NCBI GenBank assembly: GCA_903907995.1
Contig: CAIVQH010000010.1
Location: 53,023-117,022 of the forward strand
Direction of reading: 5' to 3'
Source: an uncultured Verrucomicrobiota bacterium
GTDB taxonomy: Bacteria > Verrucomicrobiota > Verrucomicrobiia > Limisphaerales > UBA9464
Length of the DNA: 64,000 nucleotides
The stretch's first letter is position 1; each line of letters opens with the position of its first letter. Of the stretch, positions 1 through 9,086 are shown piece by piece. The position numbers and the translations under genes are program-made. The notes beneath the pieces were generated by a model. The model ran no database searches, was not told where the DNA came from, and saw only the letters and a program-made list of their open reading frames with translations.

Positions 1-15
1 ACGCGCCGCCCGGCC

Positions 16-813
16 ATGAACCGTATTCCTCTGTCAGCCGGTCGATTCTCAGGGGTGCGTTCGCCCCATCTGCCAACTCCTATCTCCCCTCTGCGTGCCG
101 CCTTCACGCTGATCGAGCTGCTGGTGGTCATCGCGATCATCGCGGTGCTGGCCGGACTGCTCCTGCCCACGCTGGCGCAGGCGCGGAAGGCCGCGAACGG
201 CGCGCGTTGCGTGTCGAATCTCCGCCAGCTCGGCCTGGCGACGCAGCTCTACTGGGACGACCACGGCAACCGCACGTTTGTCGATCGCACCGTGCGGACG
301 AACAATGGCTGGCGTTACTGGTTCGGCTGGCTGGGCGACGGCAGTGAGGGCGAGCGCGATTTCGATCCGACGCAGGGCGCGCTATGGCCCTATTTCCAAG
401 GGCGGGGCGTGGAAATCTGTCCCGCGCTAAACCGCGCCAATCCCAATTTCAAGTCCAAGGCCCGGGGCGCGGCCTACGGCTACGCCTACAACCTGCTCGC
501 CGGGCCGCGCGGGACGGCAGGGCTGCCGGTGAACCAGTTCTCGCACCCGACCGACCTGGCCCTGTTCACCGATGGCGGACAGGTGAACGATTTCCAGGAG
601 CCGGCCTCACCGGAGCATCCGTTGTTGGAGGAGTTTTATTATTTCGACACCAACACGCTGTCCGCCACGGTCCATTTCCGGCACCAGCGCCGAGCACAGG
701 CGTGGTTTGGCGACGGACATGTGGGCGTCGAATCCCCCGATCCGGCCTCGCTGGATACCCGATTGCCCGGCGAGGTGGTCGGTCGCCTGCGCCCCGCGAT
801 CGTCGTGCCGTGA
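16..813 (+). CDS. Pseudopilin-like protein with N-terminal methylation motif and H-X9-DG C-terminus
   Basis: About 265 aa. A type IV pilin/type II secretion prepilin signal lies at residues 29-46: a short basic leader, then [20 protein letters not shown] with the conserved Glu at +5 (residue 34). The residue before the cleavage site is Ala where Gly is usual. The C-terminal part holds the H-X9-DG motif (His, nine residues, Asp-Gly, in [12 protein letters not shown]). Pilin-like proteins of this build occur in many paralogous copies in Planctomycetes and Verrucomicrobia. They are predicted to be processed by a prepilin peptidase and exported, but the role of individual copies is unknown. No secretion or pilus assembly genes adjoin it, so it looks like one of the scattered orphan copies. 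The ATG at 16 is at the window edge, and a different upstream start cannot be excluded. Confidence 0.8.
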   Translation: MNRIPLSAGRFSGVRSPHLPTPISPLRAAFTLIELLVVIAIIAVLAGLLLPTLAQARKAANGARCVSNLRQLGLATQLYWDDHGNRTFVDRTVRTNNGWRYWFGWLGDGSEGERDFDPTQGALWPYFQGRGVEICPALNRANPNFKSKARGAAYGYAYNLLAGPRGTAGLPVNQFSHPTDLALFTDGGQVNDFQEPASPEHPLLEEFYYFDTNTLSATVHFRHQRRAQAWFGDGHVGVESPDPASLDTRLPGEVVGRLRPAIVVP

Positions 814-1053
814 GGCATGCGGGAGCGCCGATGTGCTGCCGATAGACCGCACGGGACAGCGTGAGCGGGAAAGCGCTCCGATAAGGGGGTGTATCTTTTC
901 ATCGTGGCCGTCCCCCCCTCACCCCGGCCCGCTCCCGCCGTATGGACTTGGGACATGGTGGGCGGGTGTGCGGGGGAAAGGGAGTCAACGCACGGCAATA
1001 CGGTCGGAAACGCTTGAAGTGTATCGACCACCTTCCTCACCAGTACCCCTTGC

Positions 1054-2808
1054 TCACTTCGCTTTCGCCCGCTTTTTCGCCAACTCTTCGCGCAGCTTTG
1101 CGAGCGGCAGCGTGTTGATAACATCCGCCTTGGTAAGCCAGCCCTTGCGCGCGATGCCGGTGCCGAGGCGGAGCCACTGGACGTGTTCGAGACGATGCGC
1201 GTCGCAGTTGATGACGCATTTCACGCCCTTGTCCTTGGCGTAGTGCCAGAGCCGCCAGTCGAGGTCAAAGCGGTAGGGCGAGGCGTTCAGCTCGATCCAC
1301 GTGCCGGTGGCCGCGCAGGCGTCAATGACCGCATGCTGGTTGATCTTATAGGCGTCGCGTTCTAGCAACAGGCGACCGCTCAGGTGGCCGAGCATGTGGA
1401 CGAATGGATTTTCCGCCGCGCGGATGAAGTGCTTCGTGTTCTCCGCCTCGTCGCTCGAAGGCACATGCAGGCTCGCCACGACCACGTCGAGTTCGGCCAG
1501 CAGCTCGTCGGGGAAATCGAGGCCGTCCTTGAGGATGTCCACCTCGCTGCCGGTGAGTAGGCGGAAGTCGCTGCCCTCGTCCGCATACGACTTGTTCACC
1601 TCGGCGACGGCTTTGAGCTGCTGGCGCACACGGGCCTCGTCCAGACCATTGGCCTGGTAGCTCGCGCGCGAATGGTCGGTGATGGCCCAGTATTCGAGGC
1701 CCAGCTCGTGCATCTGCGCCGCAATATCCTCGAGGGTGTTGCGGCCGTCGCTCCAGTTGGAGTGGTTGTGCAGGGAGCCCTTCAGGTCGGTCCACTCGAC
1801 GAGACGCGGTAGCGCGTCGGCCTCGCCGGCCTTGAATTCACCGTGATCCTCGCGCAACTCAGGCGTGATGTAGGGCAGGCCCAGCTCGGCGAAGATGTCC
1901 TTCTCATCGTGACATTCCACGCGCAGCGCCGGGTCGCGTGTTTCTTCCTTGCTGCGGTAGAGGCCGTATTCGTTGAGCCGCAAGCCGCGCGAAATCGCCC
2001 GTTGGCGCATGACGATGTTGTGCTCCTTGCTGCCTGTGAAGTAGGCGAGCGCAAACGGATACTCCACATCGCTCACGACCCGCAGGTCCGCCTGGATGCC
2101 GTCGCCCAGAATGACACTGGCCTTGGTGTCGCCCTTGGCCATGACGGTGTGGATGCCTGGCTGGCTGACGAAAAATTCGATCACGCTCGTCGGGTTCTTG
2201 GACGAGACGAGGAAGTCGATGTCGCCGATGACCTCCTTCCAGCGCCGCAAACTGCCGGCAGTGCTGCAACGGATCACGTCGGGATGCCCGCGCAGCGATT
2301 CCAGCACCGGTTCCGCGACCACGAGCGCATCGACCAGCCGGTGCCGCGAGGCGAACTGCCGGCGAAACGCGATGGCCTCGAGGATCTTCGCCTGCGACTT
2401 CTCGCCAAAGCCGTCGAGCACGGCGATCTTGTTGTCCTTGCAGGCGGCTTCGAGCTGCTCGATGGACTGGATGCCCAGCTCGTCATAGAGGCGCTTTACC
2501 TTCTTCGGCCCCACCCCTTGCAGGCCGAGCATCTCGACCAGGCCGGGCGGCAGCGACGCCTTGAGCGTCTCGTAATAGGGCAGCCGGCCGGTGGTCACGA
2601 GCGTCGTGACCTTCTCCTGCAGCGCCTCGCCGAAGCCCTTCAGCTCGCCGAGCCGGTTTTCCGCAACGATCTTTTCCAGAGGTTCAGTGAGACCCTCGAG
2701 CGTGCGCGCGCCATTGGTGTAGGCGCGGGTCTTGAACGGGTTCTCGCCCTTCAGCTCCAGCAGCGTGCCGATCTCCACAAGAATGGCGGCGACTTGATCC
2801 TTATCCAT
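1054..2808 (-). CDS. polX: DNA polymerase/3'-5' exonuclease PolX
   Basis: 584 aa from the ATG at 2808, matching the roughly 570-580 aa of bacterial family X polymerases. Order of parts: an N-terminal helical/HhH region (residues 1-150, with GFGE and GVGPKK hairpins), the polymerase beta nucleotidyltransferase core (GSLRR 185-189, then GDIDFL 195-200 carrying two metal-binding Asp, third Asp near 241), and a C-terminal PHP phosphoesterase domain from about 341 (HNH 347-349, TDHS 377-380). The family fills short gaps in DNA repair and the PHP domain gives 3'-5' exonuclease or AP-end trimming activity. The reading frame stays open upstream to 3699, but that stretch is antisense to the next gene and carries no PolX homology. 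The gene is monocistronic and its start faces the pseudopilin gene at 2893 divergently. Confidence 0.95.
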   Translation of the reverse strand: MDKDQVAAILVEIGTLLELKGENPFKTRAYTNGARTLEGLTEPLEKIVAENRLGELKGFGEALQEKVTTLVTTGRLPYYETLKASLPPGLVEMLGLQGVGPKKVKRLYDELGIQSIEQLEAACKDNKIAVLDGFGEKSQAKILEAIAFRRQFASRHRLVDALVVAEPVLESLRGHPDVIRCSTAGSLRRWKEVIGDIDFLVSSKNPTSVIEFFVSQPGIHTVMAKGDTKASVILGDGIQADLRVVSDVEYPFALAYFTGSKEHNIVMRQRAISRGLRLNEYGLYRSKEETRDPALRVECHDEKDIFAELGLPYITPELREDHGEFKAGEADALPRLVEWTDLKGSLHNHSNWSDGRNTLEDIAAQMHELGLEYWAITDHSRASYQANGLDEARVRQQLKAVAEVNKSYADEGSDFRLLTGSEVDILKDGLDFPDELLAELDVVVASLHVPSSDEAENTKHFIRAAENPFVHMLGHLSGRLLLERDAYKINQHAVIDACAATGTWIELNASPYRFDLDWRLWHYAKDKGVKCVINCDAHRLEHVQWLRLGTGIARKGWLTKADVINTLPLAKLREELAKKRAKAK

Positions 2809-2892
2809 GGACGCAGAGTAACCAGAGGTTCGCCCCGCCAAAAGCGGAACTATCACTCCTGACATTGGAATAAAAATCGCTACCCTGCGCCT

Positions 2893-3717
2893 GTGTTTCA
2901 CCGCAGGCAGCGCCAGGATGCCGGAAGTCGGGGCGCCTTTACGCTCATCGAGCTGCTCGTGGTCATCGCGATCATTGCGATCCTGGCCGCGCTGCTCCTG
3001 CCCGCCCTCTCCCGCGCCAAGGCCCAGGCACTGCGCACCCAATGCCTGAGCAACGAACGGCAACTGGCCCTCGCCGGCCAGCTCTATACCGGCGATCACG
3101 CCGACTACCTGCCGCCGAACGGCTACGGACTGCCGACCGATCTTGCGGGGCAGAAACTGTGGGTGCTCGGTGAGCAGCACCTCCACCCGGAGGCATTCAC
3201 CAACCGCAGCTACCTGCTGGATACCAGCCTCGCCGCCTTTGCGTCCTACATGCCCACGGCCGCGATCTACAAGTGCCCGGCCGACCGGTTCACCTTCCTG
3301 CTGGGCAAGGAGACGGTGCGCAAGGTCCGCAGCTATTCCCTGAACCACTGGCTGGGCTGGATCGCGCCGGCCGATGCCTTCAGCTCCGACACCTCCGTCT
3401 CGTTCGTGAAGGCGAGCGACCTTGCGCCCGCCTCGCCGAGCCAGATTTTTACCTTCCTCGACGTGGGGCCGGACAGCCTCTGCTATCCCGGATTTGTCAT
3501 TCTCCGGGGCAACACGGGGCTGTTCTACCATTTCCCCTCGGCCGAGCATGAGAACAGCGGCAACGTGGCTTTCGCCGACGGGCACGTGGAAAGCCATCGC
3601 TGGATGTCTCAGGACACAATCCGCGAGTCGCGCATCGACGGCGCCAACCACTTCCGCTTCTTCCCGGGCAATCCCGACCTCCTGTGGCTGCAGCAGCACG
3701 CTACCATCGCCCGGTGA
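2893..3717 (+). CDS. Pseudopilin-like protein with N-terminal methylation motif and H-X9-DG C-terminus
   Basis: 274 aa from a GTG at 2893. The prepilin signal is at residues 14-36: [20 protein letters not shown], Glu at +5 (residue 20). The C-terminal H-X9-DG motif reads [12 protein letters not shown]. It is a second member of the same family as the gene at 16-813 and is only distantly similar to it outside these motifs. The body has a typical [22 protein letters not shown] segment after the helix. It is divergent from polX, 84 bp apart. Function beyond export through a pilin-type route is unknown. The GTG start is chosen because no ATG precedes the motif in frame. Confidence 0.8.
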   Translation: MFHRRQRQDAGSRGAFTLIELLVVIAIIAILAALLLPALSRAKAQALRTQCLSNERQLALAGQLYTGDHADYLPPNGYGLPTDLAGQKLWVLGEQHLHPEAFTNRSYLLDTSLAAFASYMPTAAIYKCPADRFTFLLGKETVRKVRSYSLNHWLGWIAPADAFSSDTSVSFVKASDLAPASPSQIFTFLDVGPDSLCYPGFVILRGNTGLFYHFPSAEHENSGNVAFADGHVESHRWMSQDTIRESRIDGANHFRFFPGNPDLLWLQQHATIAR

Positions 3718-3762
3718 AAGCCAAAGTCAGCTCCGCGCGCATTACAAGTCGGCAGAGATTTA

Positions 3763-3852
3763 ATTTGGAAAACAGGAAAGCAGGAAGGGATCGGCCCTTT
3801 CCTGTTTTCCTGCTTTCCAAATTCGCAACTCGTAACTCGTAACTCGAAATTC
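3763..3852. repeat. Hairpin-forming intergenic repeat with 8-nt and 7-nt tandem units
   Basis: Between a + strand gene and a - strand gene that converge here. Left arm 3763-3789 is built of GGAAAACA, GGAAAGCA, GGAAGGGA units; right arm 3795-3822 carries the complementary TTTCCTGT, TTTCCTGC, TTTCCAAA units. The arms pair over about 27 nt with two mismatches and one bulge, because the order of the A and G variant units is swapped between arms. Directly after it, 3823-3847 holds a second tandem block of the 7-mer AACTCGT (three near-identical copies). It may act as a bidirectional terminator for the convergent genes. It belongs to a window-wide class described in the findings. Confidence 0.75.
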
Positions 3853-3854
3853 CA

Positions 3855-4202
3855 TCACCTCACCTGCGCCGCGAAGATATTGGCCTCAGTCTCGGTGATC
3901 TTGCCGTCGCGGTTGGTGTCGGCGCGGGCCACGGCCTCGTTGAACGCGGTGTTCGGGCCGCGGACGGTCTTGGTGCGGTGCTCAAAGACGAGCGGCACTT
4001 CCACATCCACCGAGCTTTCGCGGTGCTGGCCGCTGCCGGGCATTTTGCTCAGCGCCTCGTAGAAGATCCGGCCGGCGGCCTCGTTTTCAAAGGAGATGGG
4101 CACCCGTGACTCATCGCGGGTCACGGTTTCTTCGGTGTGGATGCAGCCGGCGGATACCAGGGCGGCAAAGGCGGCGAGCGACAGGGGCAGGATGGCTTTC
4201 AT
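3855..4202 (-). CDS. Putative EF-hand lipoprotein
   Basis: 115 aa from the ATG at 4202. An N-terminal lipoprotein signal (MKAILPLSLAAFAALVSAGC) ends in a lipobox-like SAGC, suggesting an exported lipid-anchored protein. Near the C-terminus the 12-residue loop DTNRDGKITETE fits the calcium-binding EF-hand consensus (Asp at 1, Asn at 3, Asp at 5, Gly at 6, Ile at 8, Glu at 12). Only one full EF-hand is visible, where such proteins usually carry a pair. An in-frame upstream ATG at 4265 would add 21 residues that spoil the signal peptide. It lies divergent from the cupin gene at 4407. The function is unknown; small secreted EF-hand proteins are common in this phylum. Confidence 0.65.
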   Translation of the reverse strand: MKAILPLSLAAFAALVSAGCIHTEETVTRDESRVPISFENEAAGRIFYEALSKMPGSGQHRESSVDVEVPLVFEHRTKTVRGPNTAFNEAVARADTNRDGKITETEANIFAAQVR

Positions 4203-4406
4203 TTCGTCAGTGCTGATCGGCGCGGAAAAATCCTCCGAAACCCTTCGGCCCGTTGGTTTCACCACGCCTTACCGGTTTCATTACCCGGCCTTGGACGGAA
4301 AGTTTCGCCGAATCTTCATCCGGCGGTTTTCCGTTGGCAGCGGCTCCGTGCCTGCCGCTAACCTCAGGGCACGCTTTCACGCAACATCGCATCCGCATCG
4401 CCGCAC

Positions 4407-5672
4407 ATGAACACCGTCCAACAACTTAAGACCGTCAAGTCCAACACCGCCGCCAAGGTCGGGGCCGAACTCTCCCGCACCGGGGGCCTCCTGCGCCTCG
4501 CCCCCGCCTGGGTGCCGCGCTCCTTCCTCCAGCCCGGCCTGCGCATCAAGCTCCATCCCGACGACACCTACGCCTACGGCCTGAACCGCGGCGGCATCGA
4601 CGAACGCTGGTTCGCCTCCACCACCCCCACGGCCAACGAGGGCCGCGCCTGGGACGAGGGTCTGAACTACTGCGTCGTCGGCAAGGAGCGCTTCACGCTC
4701 GCGCAGGCGGTGGCCGATGCGGGCGCAACGCTCGTGGGCAAGGCGATCTGGAAGAAGTACGGCAAGTGGCCGGTGTACTCGAAGTTCTTCGACAACATGG
4801 GGCCGATCCCCCACCACATGCACCAGTCGGCCAAGCAGGCCAAGCTCGTCGGCCAGGAAGGCAAGCCCGAGAGCTACTACTTCCCGCCGCAGCACAACAA
4901 CGTCGGCAACAACTTCCCCTACACGTTTATGGGCTTCGAGCCCGGCACGACCAAGGCCCAGGTCCGCAAGTGCCTGGAAAACTGGAACAAGGGGGACAAC
5001 GGCATCCTCGACCTCTCCAAGGCCTACCGCCTCAAGGTCGGTTCCGGCTGGCTCATCGATCCCTGCATCCTCCACGCGCCCGGCAGCCTCTGCACCTACG
5101 AGCCGCAGTGGGGCTCGGACGTCTTCGGCATGTACCAGAACCTCGTGGAGGGCCGCGAAGTTCCCTGGAGCCTGCTGGTCAAGGACATGCCCAAGAGCAA
5201 GCACAAGGACCTCGACTTCATCGTGGACCAGCTCGACTGGGAGAAGAACGTGGACCCGAACTTCAAGGACAACCACTACCTCGAGCCCGTCCCGGTCGCC
5301 GACACCCGCAAGGAAGGCTTTGTGGACCGCTGGATCGTGTACGGCAAGGTCGATGGCGAGCAGCTCTTCACCGCCAAGGAGCTCACCCTCGAGCCTGGCA
5401 CCAAGTGCACCATCAAGGACACCGGCGCCTACGGCCTCATCTGCGTGCAGGGCACCGGCAAGATCAACGGCCAGCCGCTGGTCAGCCCGAAGCTCATCCG
5501 TTTCAACGAGCTGACCGAGGACGAATACTTCTGCACCGAGGACGGCGCGAAGAACGGCGTGACCTTCGAGAACACCAGCGAGACCGAACCGCTCGTGACC
5601 CTGCGCTACTTCGGCCCCGAGGTGAACCCCGACGCCCCGGCGATGGGCGCCTACCGGAACAACAAGTTCTGA
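4407..5672 (+). CDS. Cupin protein resembling class I mannose-6-phosphate isomerase
   Basis: 421 aa, no signal peptide, so probably cytoplasmic. The segment PIPHHMHQ (residues 133-140) has the clustered His residues expected of a cupin metal site, and KPESYYFPP shortly after corresponds in position to the Glu-containing element of phosphomannose isomerases. A later stretch, GSGWLIDPCILHAPGSLC, fits the second half of a cupin barrel and supplies another His. The C-terminal 100 residues form a second cupin-like beta domain. By analogy it may isomerise or epimerise a phosphorylated or free hexose, but substrate residues cannot be judged by eye. It stands alone, with divergent and unrelated neighbours. 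Family assignment is moderate; the exact enzyme activity is unproven. Confidence 0.55.
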   Translation: MNTVQQLKTVKSNTAAKVGAELSRTGGLLRLAPAWVPRSFLQPGLRIKLHPDDTYAYGLNRGGIDERWFASTTPTANEGRAWDEGLNYCVVGKERFTLAQAVADAGATLVGKAIWKKYGKWPVYSKFFDNMGPIPHHMHQSAKQAKLVGQEGKPESYYFPPQHNNVGNNFPYTFMGFEPGTTKAQVRKCLENWNKGDNGILDLSKAYRLKVGSGWLIDPCILHAPGSLCTYEPQWGSDVFGMYQNLVEGREVPWSLLVKDMPKSKHKDLDFIVDQLDWEKNVDPNFKDNHYLEPVPVADTRKEGFVDRWIVYGKVDGEQLFTAKELTLEPGTKCTIKDTGAYGLICVQGTGKINGQPLVSPKLIRFNELTEDEYFCTEDGAKNGVTFENTSETEPLVTLRYFGPEVNPDAPAMGAYRNNKF

Positions 5673-5678
5673 GCGTCA

Positions 5679-5699
5679 CGGGCCAATGGCCCGATCTTT
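5679..5699 (+). terminator. Weak candidate intrinsic terminator
   Basis: Six nt after the cupin stop codon there is a GC-only stem CGGGCC/GGCCCG with a 3-nt AAT loop, followed by ATCTTTC. The stem is short and the T-run is interrupted, so the call is tentative. Confidence 0.35.
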
Positions 5700-5862
5700 C
5701 AAGAAGTGGCGGCGGGCGGAAACGTACGCCGCCCTTTGTAGAGTCCGCGATCACATTGTCGCCAGCCTGTTACGCAGTTTAGCGGCAGCCCTGGGTGCCA
5801 CCTCTTGCCGCGAGGAGTTGGACTTGTATGAGGGGTGCCCTCTGGGTGTGTAAACTCCAGGC

Positions 5863-7575
5863 ATGAACCGCCGCCGCTTTGTCCAGCTTGGAGCCGCCCT
5901 GGCCGCCACGGCCCCGCTGCTTTCCTTGGGCACGGGCACGGCGCGGGCCGCCGACGAACGCGTCGCCGGCCGCCTGGGCCAAGGCGGTTTCCGGTGCGAC
6001 GTCGCCATCATCGGCGGCGGACTCGGAGGCATCGCCGCCGCGTTATCGGCGTTGAAGTCCGGCTTGAAGGTCGTGCTGACCGAGGAGACCGATTGGATCG
6101 GCGGGCAGCTCACGTCCCAGGCCGTGCCGCCGGATGAACACCGCTGGATCGAATCGCAGGGCTGCACGAAGACCTATCGGCAACTCCGCCACGGCATCCG
6201 CGACTACTACCGGCGCCACTACCCGCTGACCGACGCCGCCAAGGCCCGGGTGGATCTCAATCCCGGAAACGGCTCCGTCTCCGCGCTCTGCCACGAACCG
6301 CGCGTCGCGCTCGCCGAGCTGGAAGGGTTGCTCGCCCCCTACGTCCCGGACGGTCGGCTGGTCCTCCTGCGGGAACACCGGCCCGTCTCCGCCGTCGCCG
6401 AGGCCGACCGCGTCCAGCAGGTCACCGTCCGCAATCTGCGCACCGGCAGGGACGTTTCGCTCGAAGCCCCGTGGTTCATCGATGCCACCGAACTCGGCGA
6501 TCTTCTGCCGCTGACCGGAACCGAATTCGTCACCGGCGCCGAGGCTGGCACCGGCGAACTGCACGCGTCGGCCCGCCCCGGCCCGTCCAACCAGCAGTCC
6601 TTCGTCTCCTGCTTCATCATCGACCATGTGCCGGGCGAGGAGCACGTCATTGACCCGCCGCGCGACTGGGCCTTCTGGAAGAACCACGTGCCGAACCTCA
6701 CGCCGGCCTGGCCGGGACGACTGCTGGACCTGACCTACTTCCATCCGCAGCGCCGCGTGCCCGTGACCCTCGGCTTCAATCCGGAAGGCGACACCCCGGG
6801 CGTTCCGCTGAATCTCTGGCGCTACCGCCGCATTGCCGCGAAGGCGAACTTCCAGCCCGGCACCTATCCCGGCGACGTCTCGCTCATCAACTGGCCGCAG
6901 AACGACTATATGCTCGGCAACCTCGTCGGCGTGTCCGAGGCCGAGGCGCAGAAGCATGTCGCCAGCGCCAAGCAGCTCAGTCTCTCGCTGCTCTATTGGC
7001 TCCAGACCGGAGTGCCGCGTCCCGATGGCGGCCAGGGCTGGCCAGGGCTGCGGTTGCGCAAGGATCTCGTCGGCACGGAAGATGGTTTGGCCAAGTCCTG
7101 TTATGTGCGCGAGGCCCGTCGCATCCGGGCGCGCTTCACGGTCCTGGAACAGCACGTCGGCCTGGCCATGAGGGCCAAAGCAACGGGTGTGAAGGAAGCG
7201 GAAGCCAAGGCCGCCGAGTTCGCCGACACCGTCGGCATCGGCAGCTACCCGATCGATCTGCATCCCAGCAGCGCGGGCGACAACTACACCGACTTCCCGA
7301 CCGCCCCGTTCCAAATCCCCCTCGGTGCGCTGTTGCCGGTGCGGATGAAGAACCTCCTCCCCGCCTGCAAGAACATCGGCACCACCCACGTGACCAACGG
7401 CTGCTACCGCCTGCATCCCGTCGAGTGGAACATCGGCGAAGCCGTCGGCGCCGCCGTGGCGTTGGCTTTACGCAAGAAGCTTGGAACGTCCGAGGCCTTG
7501 GCGAAGAGGAACACGGTCGGCGAGTTGCAGGCCGATTTGGTGAAGCTGGGCGTTGAGCTGGCCTGGAAAGCGTGA
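5863..7575 (+). CDS. Tat-exported FAD-dependent oxidoreductase
   Basis: 570 aa. The N-terminus is a twin-arginine signal: RRRF at residues 3-6, a hydrophobic Ala/Leu stretch, then ARAA near 27-30. The Rossmann FAD motif follows in CDVAIIGGGLGGIAAALSAL (GGGLGG 51-56) and the strand end VVLTEE. The rest matches the FAD_oxidored group (PF12831-like proteins often annotated as FAD-dependent oxidoreductases or xanthan lyases in Bacteroidetes, Planctomycetes and Verrucomicrobia), including a C-terminal segment with NIGTTHVTNGCYRLHPVEWNIGE that closes the FAD site. Tat export fits a folded, cofactor-loaded periplasmic protein. The substrate is unknown. A GH43-like glycosidase follows on the same strand, which hints at carbohydrate processing, but the pairing may be chance. 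Confidence 0.8.
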   Translation: MNRRRFVQLGAALAATAPLLSLGTGTARAADERVAGRLGQGGFRCDVAIIGGGLGGIAAALSALKSGLKVVLTEETDWIGGQLTSQAVPPDEHRWIESQGCTKTYRQLRHGIRDYYRRHYPLTDAAKARVDLNPGNGSVSALCHEPRVALAELEGLLAPYVPDGRLVLLREHRPVSAVAEADRVQQVTVRNLRTGRDVSLEAPWFIDATELGDLLPLTGTEFVTGAEAGTGELHASARPGPSNQQSFVSCFIIDHVPGEEHVIDPPRDWAFWKNHVPNLTPAWPGRLLDLTYFHPQRRVPVTLGFNPEGDTPGVPLNLWRYRRIAAKANFQPGTYPGDVSLINWPQNDYMLGNLVGVSEAEAQKHVASAKQLSLSLLYWLQTGVPRPDGGQGWPGLRLRKDLVGTEDGLAKSCYVREARRIRARFTVLEQHVGLAMRAKATGVKEAEAKAAEFADTVGIGSYPIDLHPSSAGDNYTDFPTAPFQIPLGALLPVRMKNLLPACKNIGTTHVTNGCYRLHPVEWNIGEAVGAAVALALRKKLGTSEALAKRNTVGELQADLVKLGVELAWKA

Positions 7576-7695
7576 GCTGCAAGCCATCGCTAATCGCGGT
7601 CCGAAACCCTGGCGCGTACCTCAATGGCTCCCGGATTGCGGTTCCCTCACGACCGATGGCGACACCGGGGATTTTTTCCGGCAACGTGCGGCGAC

Positions 7696-8640
7696 ATGCT
7701 GCGTTGGCTGATTTTCTGGACCCTTTGCGCGGGACTCGTGCGGGCGGAGGACGTGCGTTTGCCGAATCCGCTGCTGCCGCACGGGGCGGACCCTTCGGTC
7801 GTCTTTCACCGGGGCGAGTTTCTGCTCATCCAGTCGGAGCAGGCCCGCGATTTCGTGCTGCGCCGGGCGACGAATGTCGCCGGTCTGGCCACCGCGCCGA
7901 AGGTATCCATCGCGCCGCCGCTGTGCTGCAACGTGTGGGCACCCGAACTCGTCTGGTTGCGCGGGCGCTGGTGGATCTATTACGCCAAGGACGACGGCAC
8001 CAACGCGAACCACCGGATGTACGCCATGGAGAGTGTTGGCGAAGATCCCGCCGGTCCTTACGTGGAGCGTGGCAAGCTGGCCGATGCCAGCAACGACCTG
8101 TGGGCGATTGACGGGGCGCCGTTCGAGTTCGGCGAGAAGCTCTACTTTGTGTGGTCGGGTTGGCCGGTGAACCACGACGGCCAGCAGAATCTCTACCTCG
8201 CGCCTATGAGCGATCCGGCGATGATTTCCGGTCCGCGCGTGCTCCTGTCCCAGCCGGATCAGCCGTGGGAACGCCACGGGCTGCCGTTGCAGGAGGGGCC
8301 GGAACCGCTCCCCCGCGATGGCCACCTGTTCATTGTGTATTCCGCGAGCGGCAGCTGGACCGATGATTATTGCCTCGGCCTGCTCACCTTCAAGGGCGGC
8401 GATCCCCTCGATCCGAAACAGTGGGTGAAGTCGCCGCAACCGGTGTTCGCCAAGGCCAACGGCACGTTCGGTCCCGGCCATAACTCCATGGTGCAGGACG
8501 CCACCGGTTCCTGGTGGAATGTGTATCACGCCATCGATGAAGCCGGCGGCGGCTGGAAGCTTCGGAGCATCCGCGCGCAACCCTTCACCTGGGATGCCCA
8601 AAGCGCACCGGTGTTCGGGATACCTCGGGCACGCGACTGA
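7696..8640 (+). CDS. Secreted glycoside hydrolase, GH43-like five-bladed propeller
   Basis: 314 aa from the ATG at 7696, giving the signal peptide MLRWLIFWTLCAGLVRA. Three acidic residues stand where GH43-type enzymes have their catalytic triad: Asp32 in HGADPSV (base), Asp139 in WAIDGAPF (pKa modulator) and Glu200 in LQEGPEPL (acid). The WAPELVW motif at 81-87 and the HNS motif near the end (FGPGHNSMVQD) are also typical of the clan. GH43 enzymes are mostly arabinofuranosidases or xylosidases acting on plant polysaccharides; which one cannot be told here. The frame is open upstream to 7624, but that start would bury the signal peptide. A composite repeat begins about 15 nt after the stop. 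Confidence 0.8.
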   Translation: MLRWLIFWTLCAGLVRAEDVRLPNPLLPHGADPSVVFHRGEFLLIQSEQARDFVLRRATNVAGLATAPKVSIAPPLCCNVWAPELVWLRGRWWIYYAKDDGTNANHRMYAMESVGEDPAGPYVERGKLADASNDLWAIDGAPFEFGEKLYFVWSGWPVNHDGQQNLYLAPMSDPAMISGPRVLLSQPDQPWERHGLPLQEGPEPLPRDGHLFIVYSASGSWTDDYCLGLLTFKGGDPLDPKQWVKSPQPVFAKANGTFGPGHNSMVQDATGSWWNVYHAIDEAGGGWKLRSIRAQPFTWDAQSAPVFGIPRARD

Positions 8641-8654
8641 AACTCGGTGGTCAT

Positions 8655-8895
8655 CGGCAGGGCTGAAAGCCTGGCCGAGCGGTGCCTGGGGTGGAGCGAG
8701 CGTCGCGAGCGCAGCCCCAGGTTGTGTGAGCAACGAGGTCGAGCGCTGTAAGCGCGTTCCCAAAGGGCCGATTGCGTTGGGACGGGCCTTCAGCCCTCGG
8801 GTCGATCGGGAGAGCATATCCCTGGGGCTGCGCTCACGGTGTTCGCTCCACCCCAGGCATTACTCGGGCGCGCTTTCAGCGCTTCGGCGGACAGT
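8655..8895. repeat. Composite palindromic dispersed repeat, copy A (complete)
   Basis: This occupies most of the 446-bp gap between the GH43 gene and the DUF1549/1553 gene. Left arm 8683-8721 (TGCCTGGGGTGGAGCGAGCG...) and right arm 8821-8859 are 39-nt inverted repeats with four mismatches, all central. Just outside or between them lie smaller palindromes: GGGCTGAAAGCC (8660 on), GCGCTGTAAGCGC (8743 on), GGGCCTTCAGCCC (about 8790), and CGCTTTCAGCG at the right end. The same order of blocks recurs around the IS element at 53.6-55.3 kb and, cut off, at 63.9 kb. No open frame is shared between copies, so it is treated as non-coding. 8896-9086 shows nothing recognisable. Confidence 0.85.
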
Positions 8896-9086
8896 CGGGT
8901 GGGAGTCGCGGTCCGCGCTTGTAGCTGGGTTTTGGCGTGGAAGCGTTGGCCAATGGTTCCAAGCCGGGAACGGGGCGAAACCGCGTCGCGCTCAAACTGG
9001 ATGGGTGAATTTCGTCCCAATCTTTTATGCTTCGGGCCTGAATTTTGGCTTCGGCAGGCGGTCCATCTGCGGTCACTATCACTCCG

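Noticed and set aside
2809..3699. In-frame N-terminal extension of PolX on the minus strand
   Set aside because: The extension is antisense to the pseudopilin gene at 2893-3717 and lacks PolX homology; the ATG at 2808 gives the normal family length.
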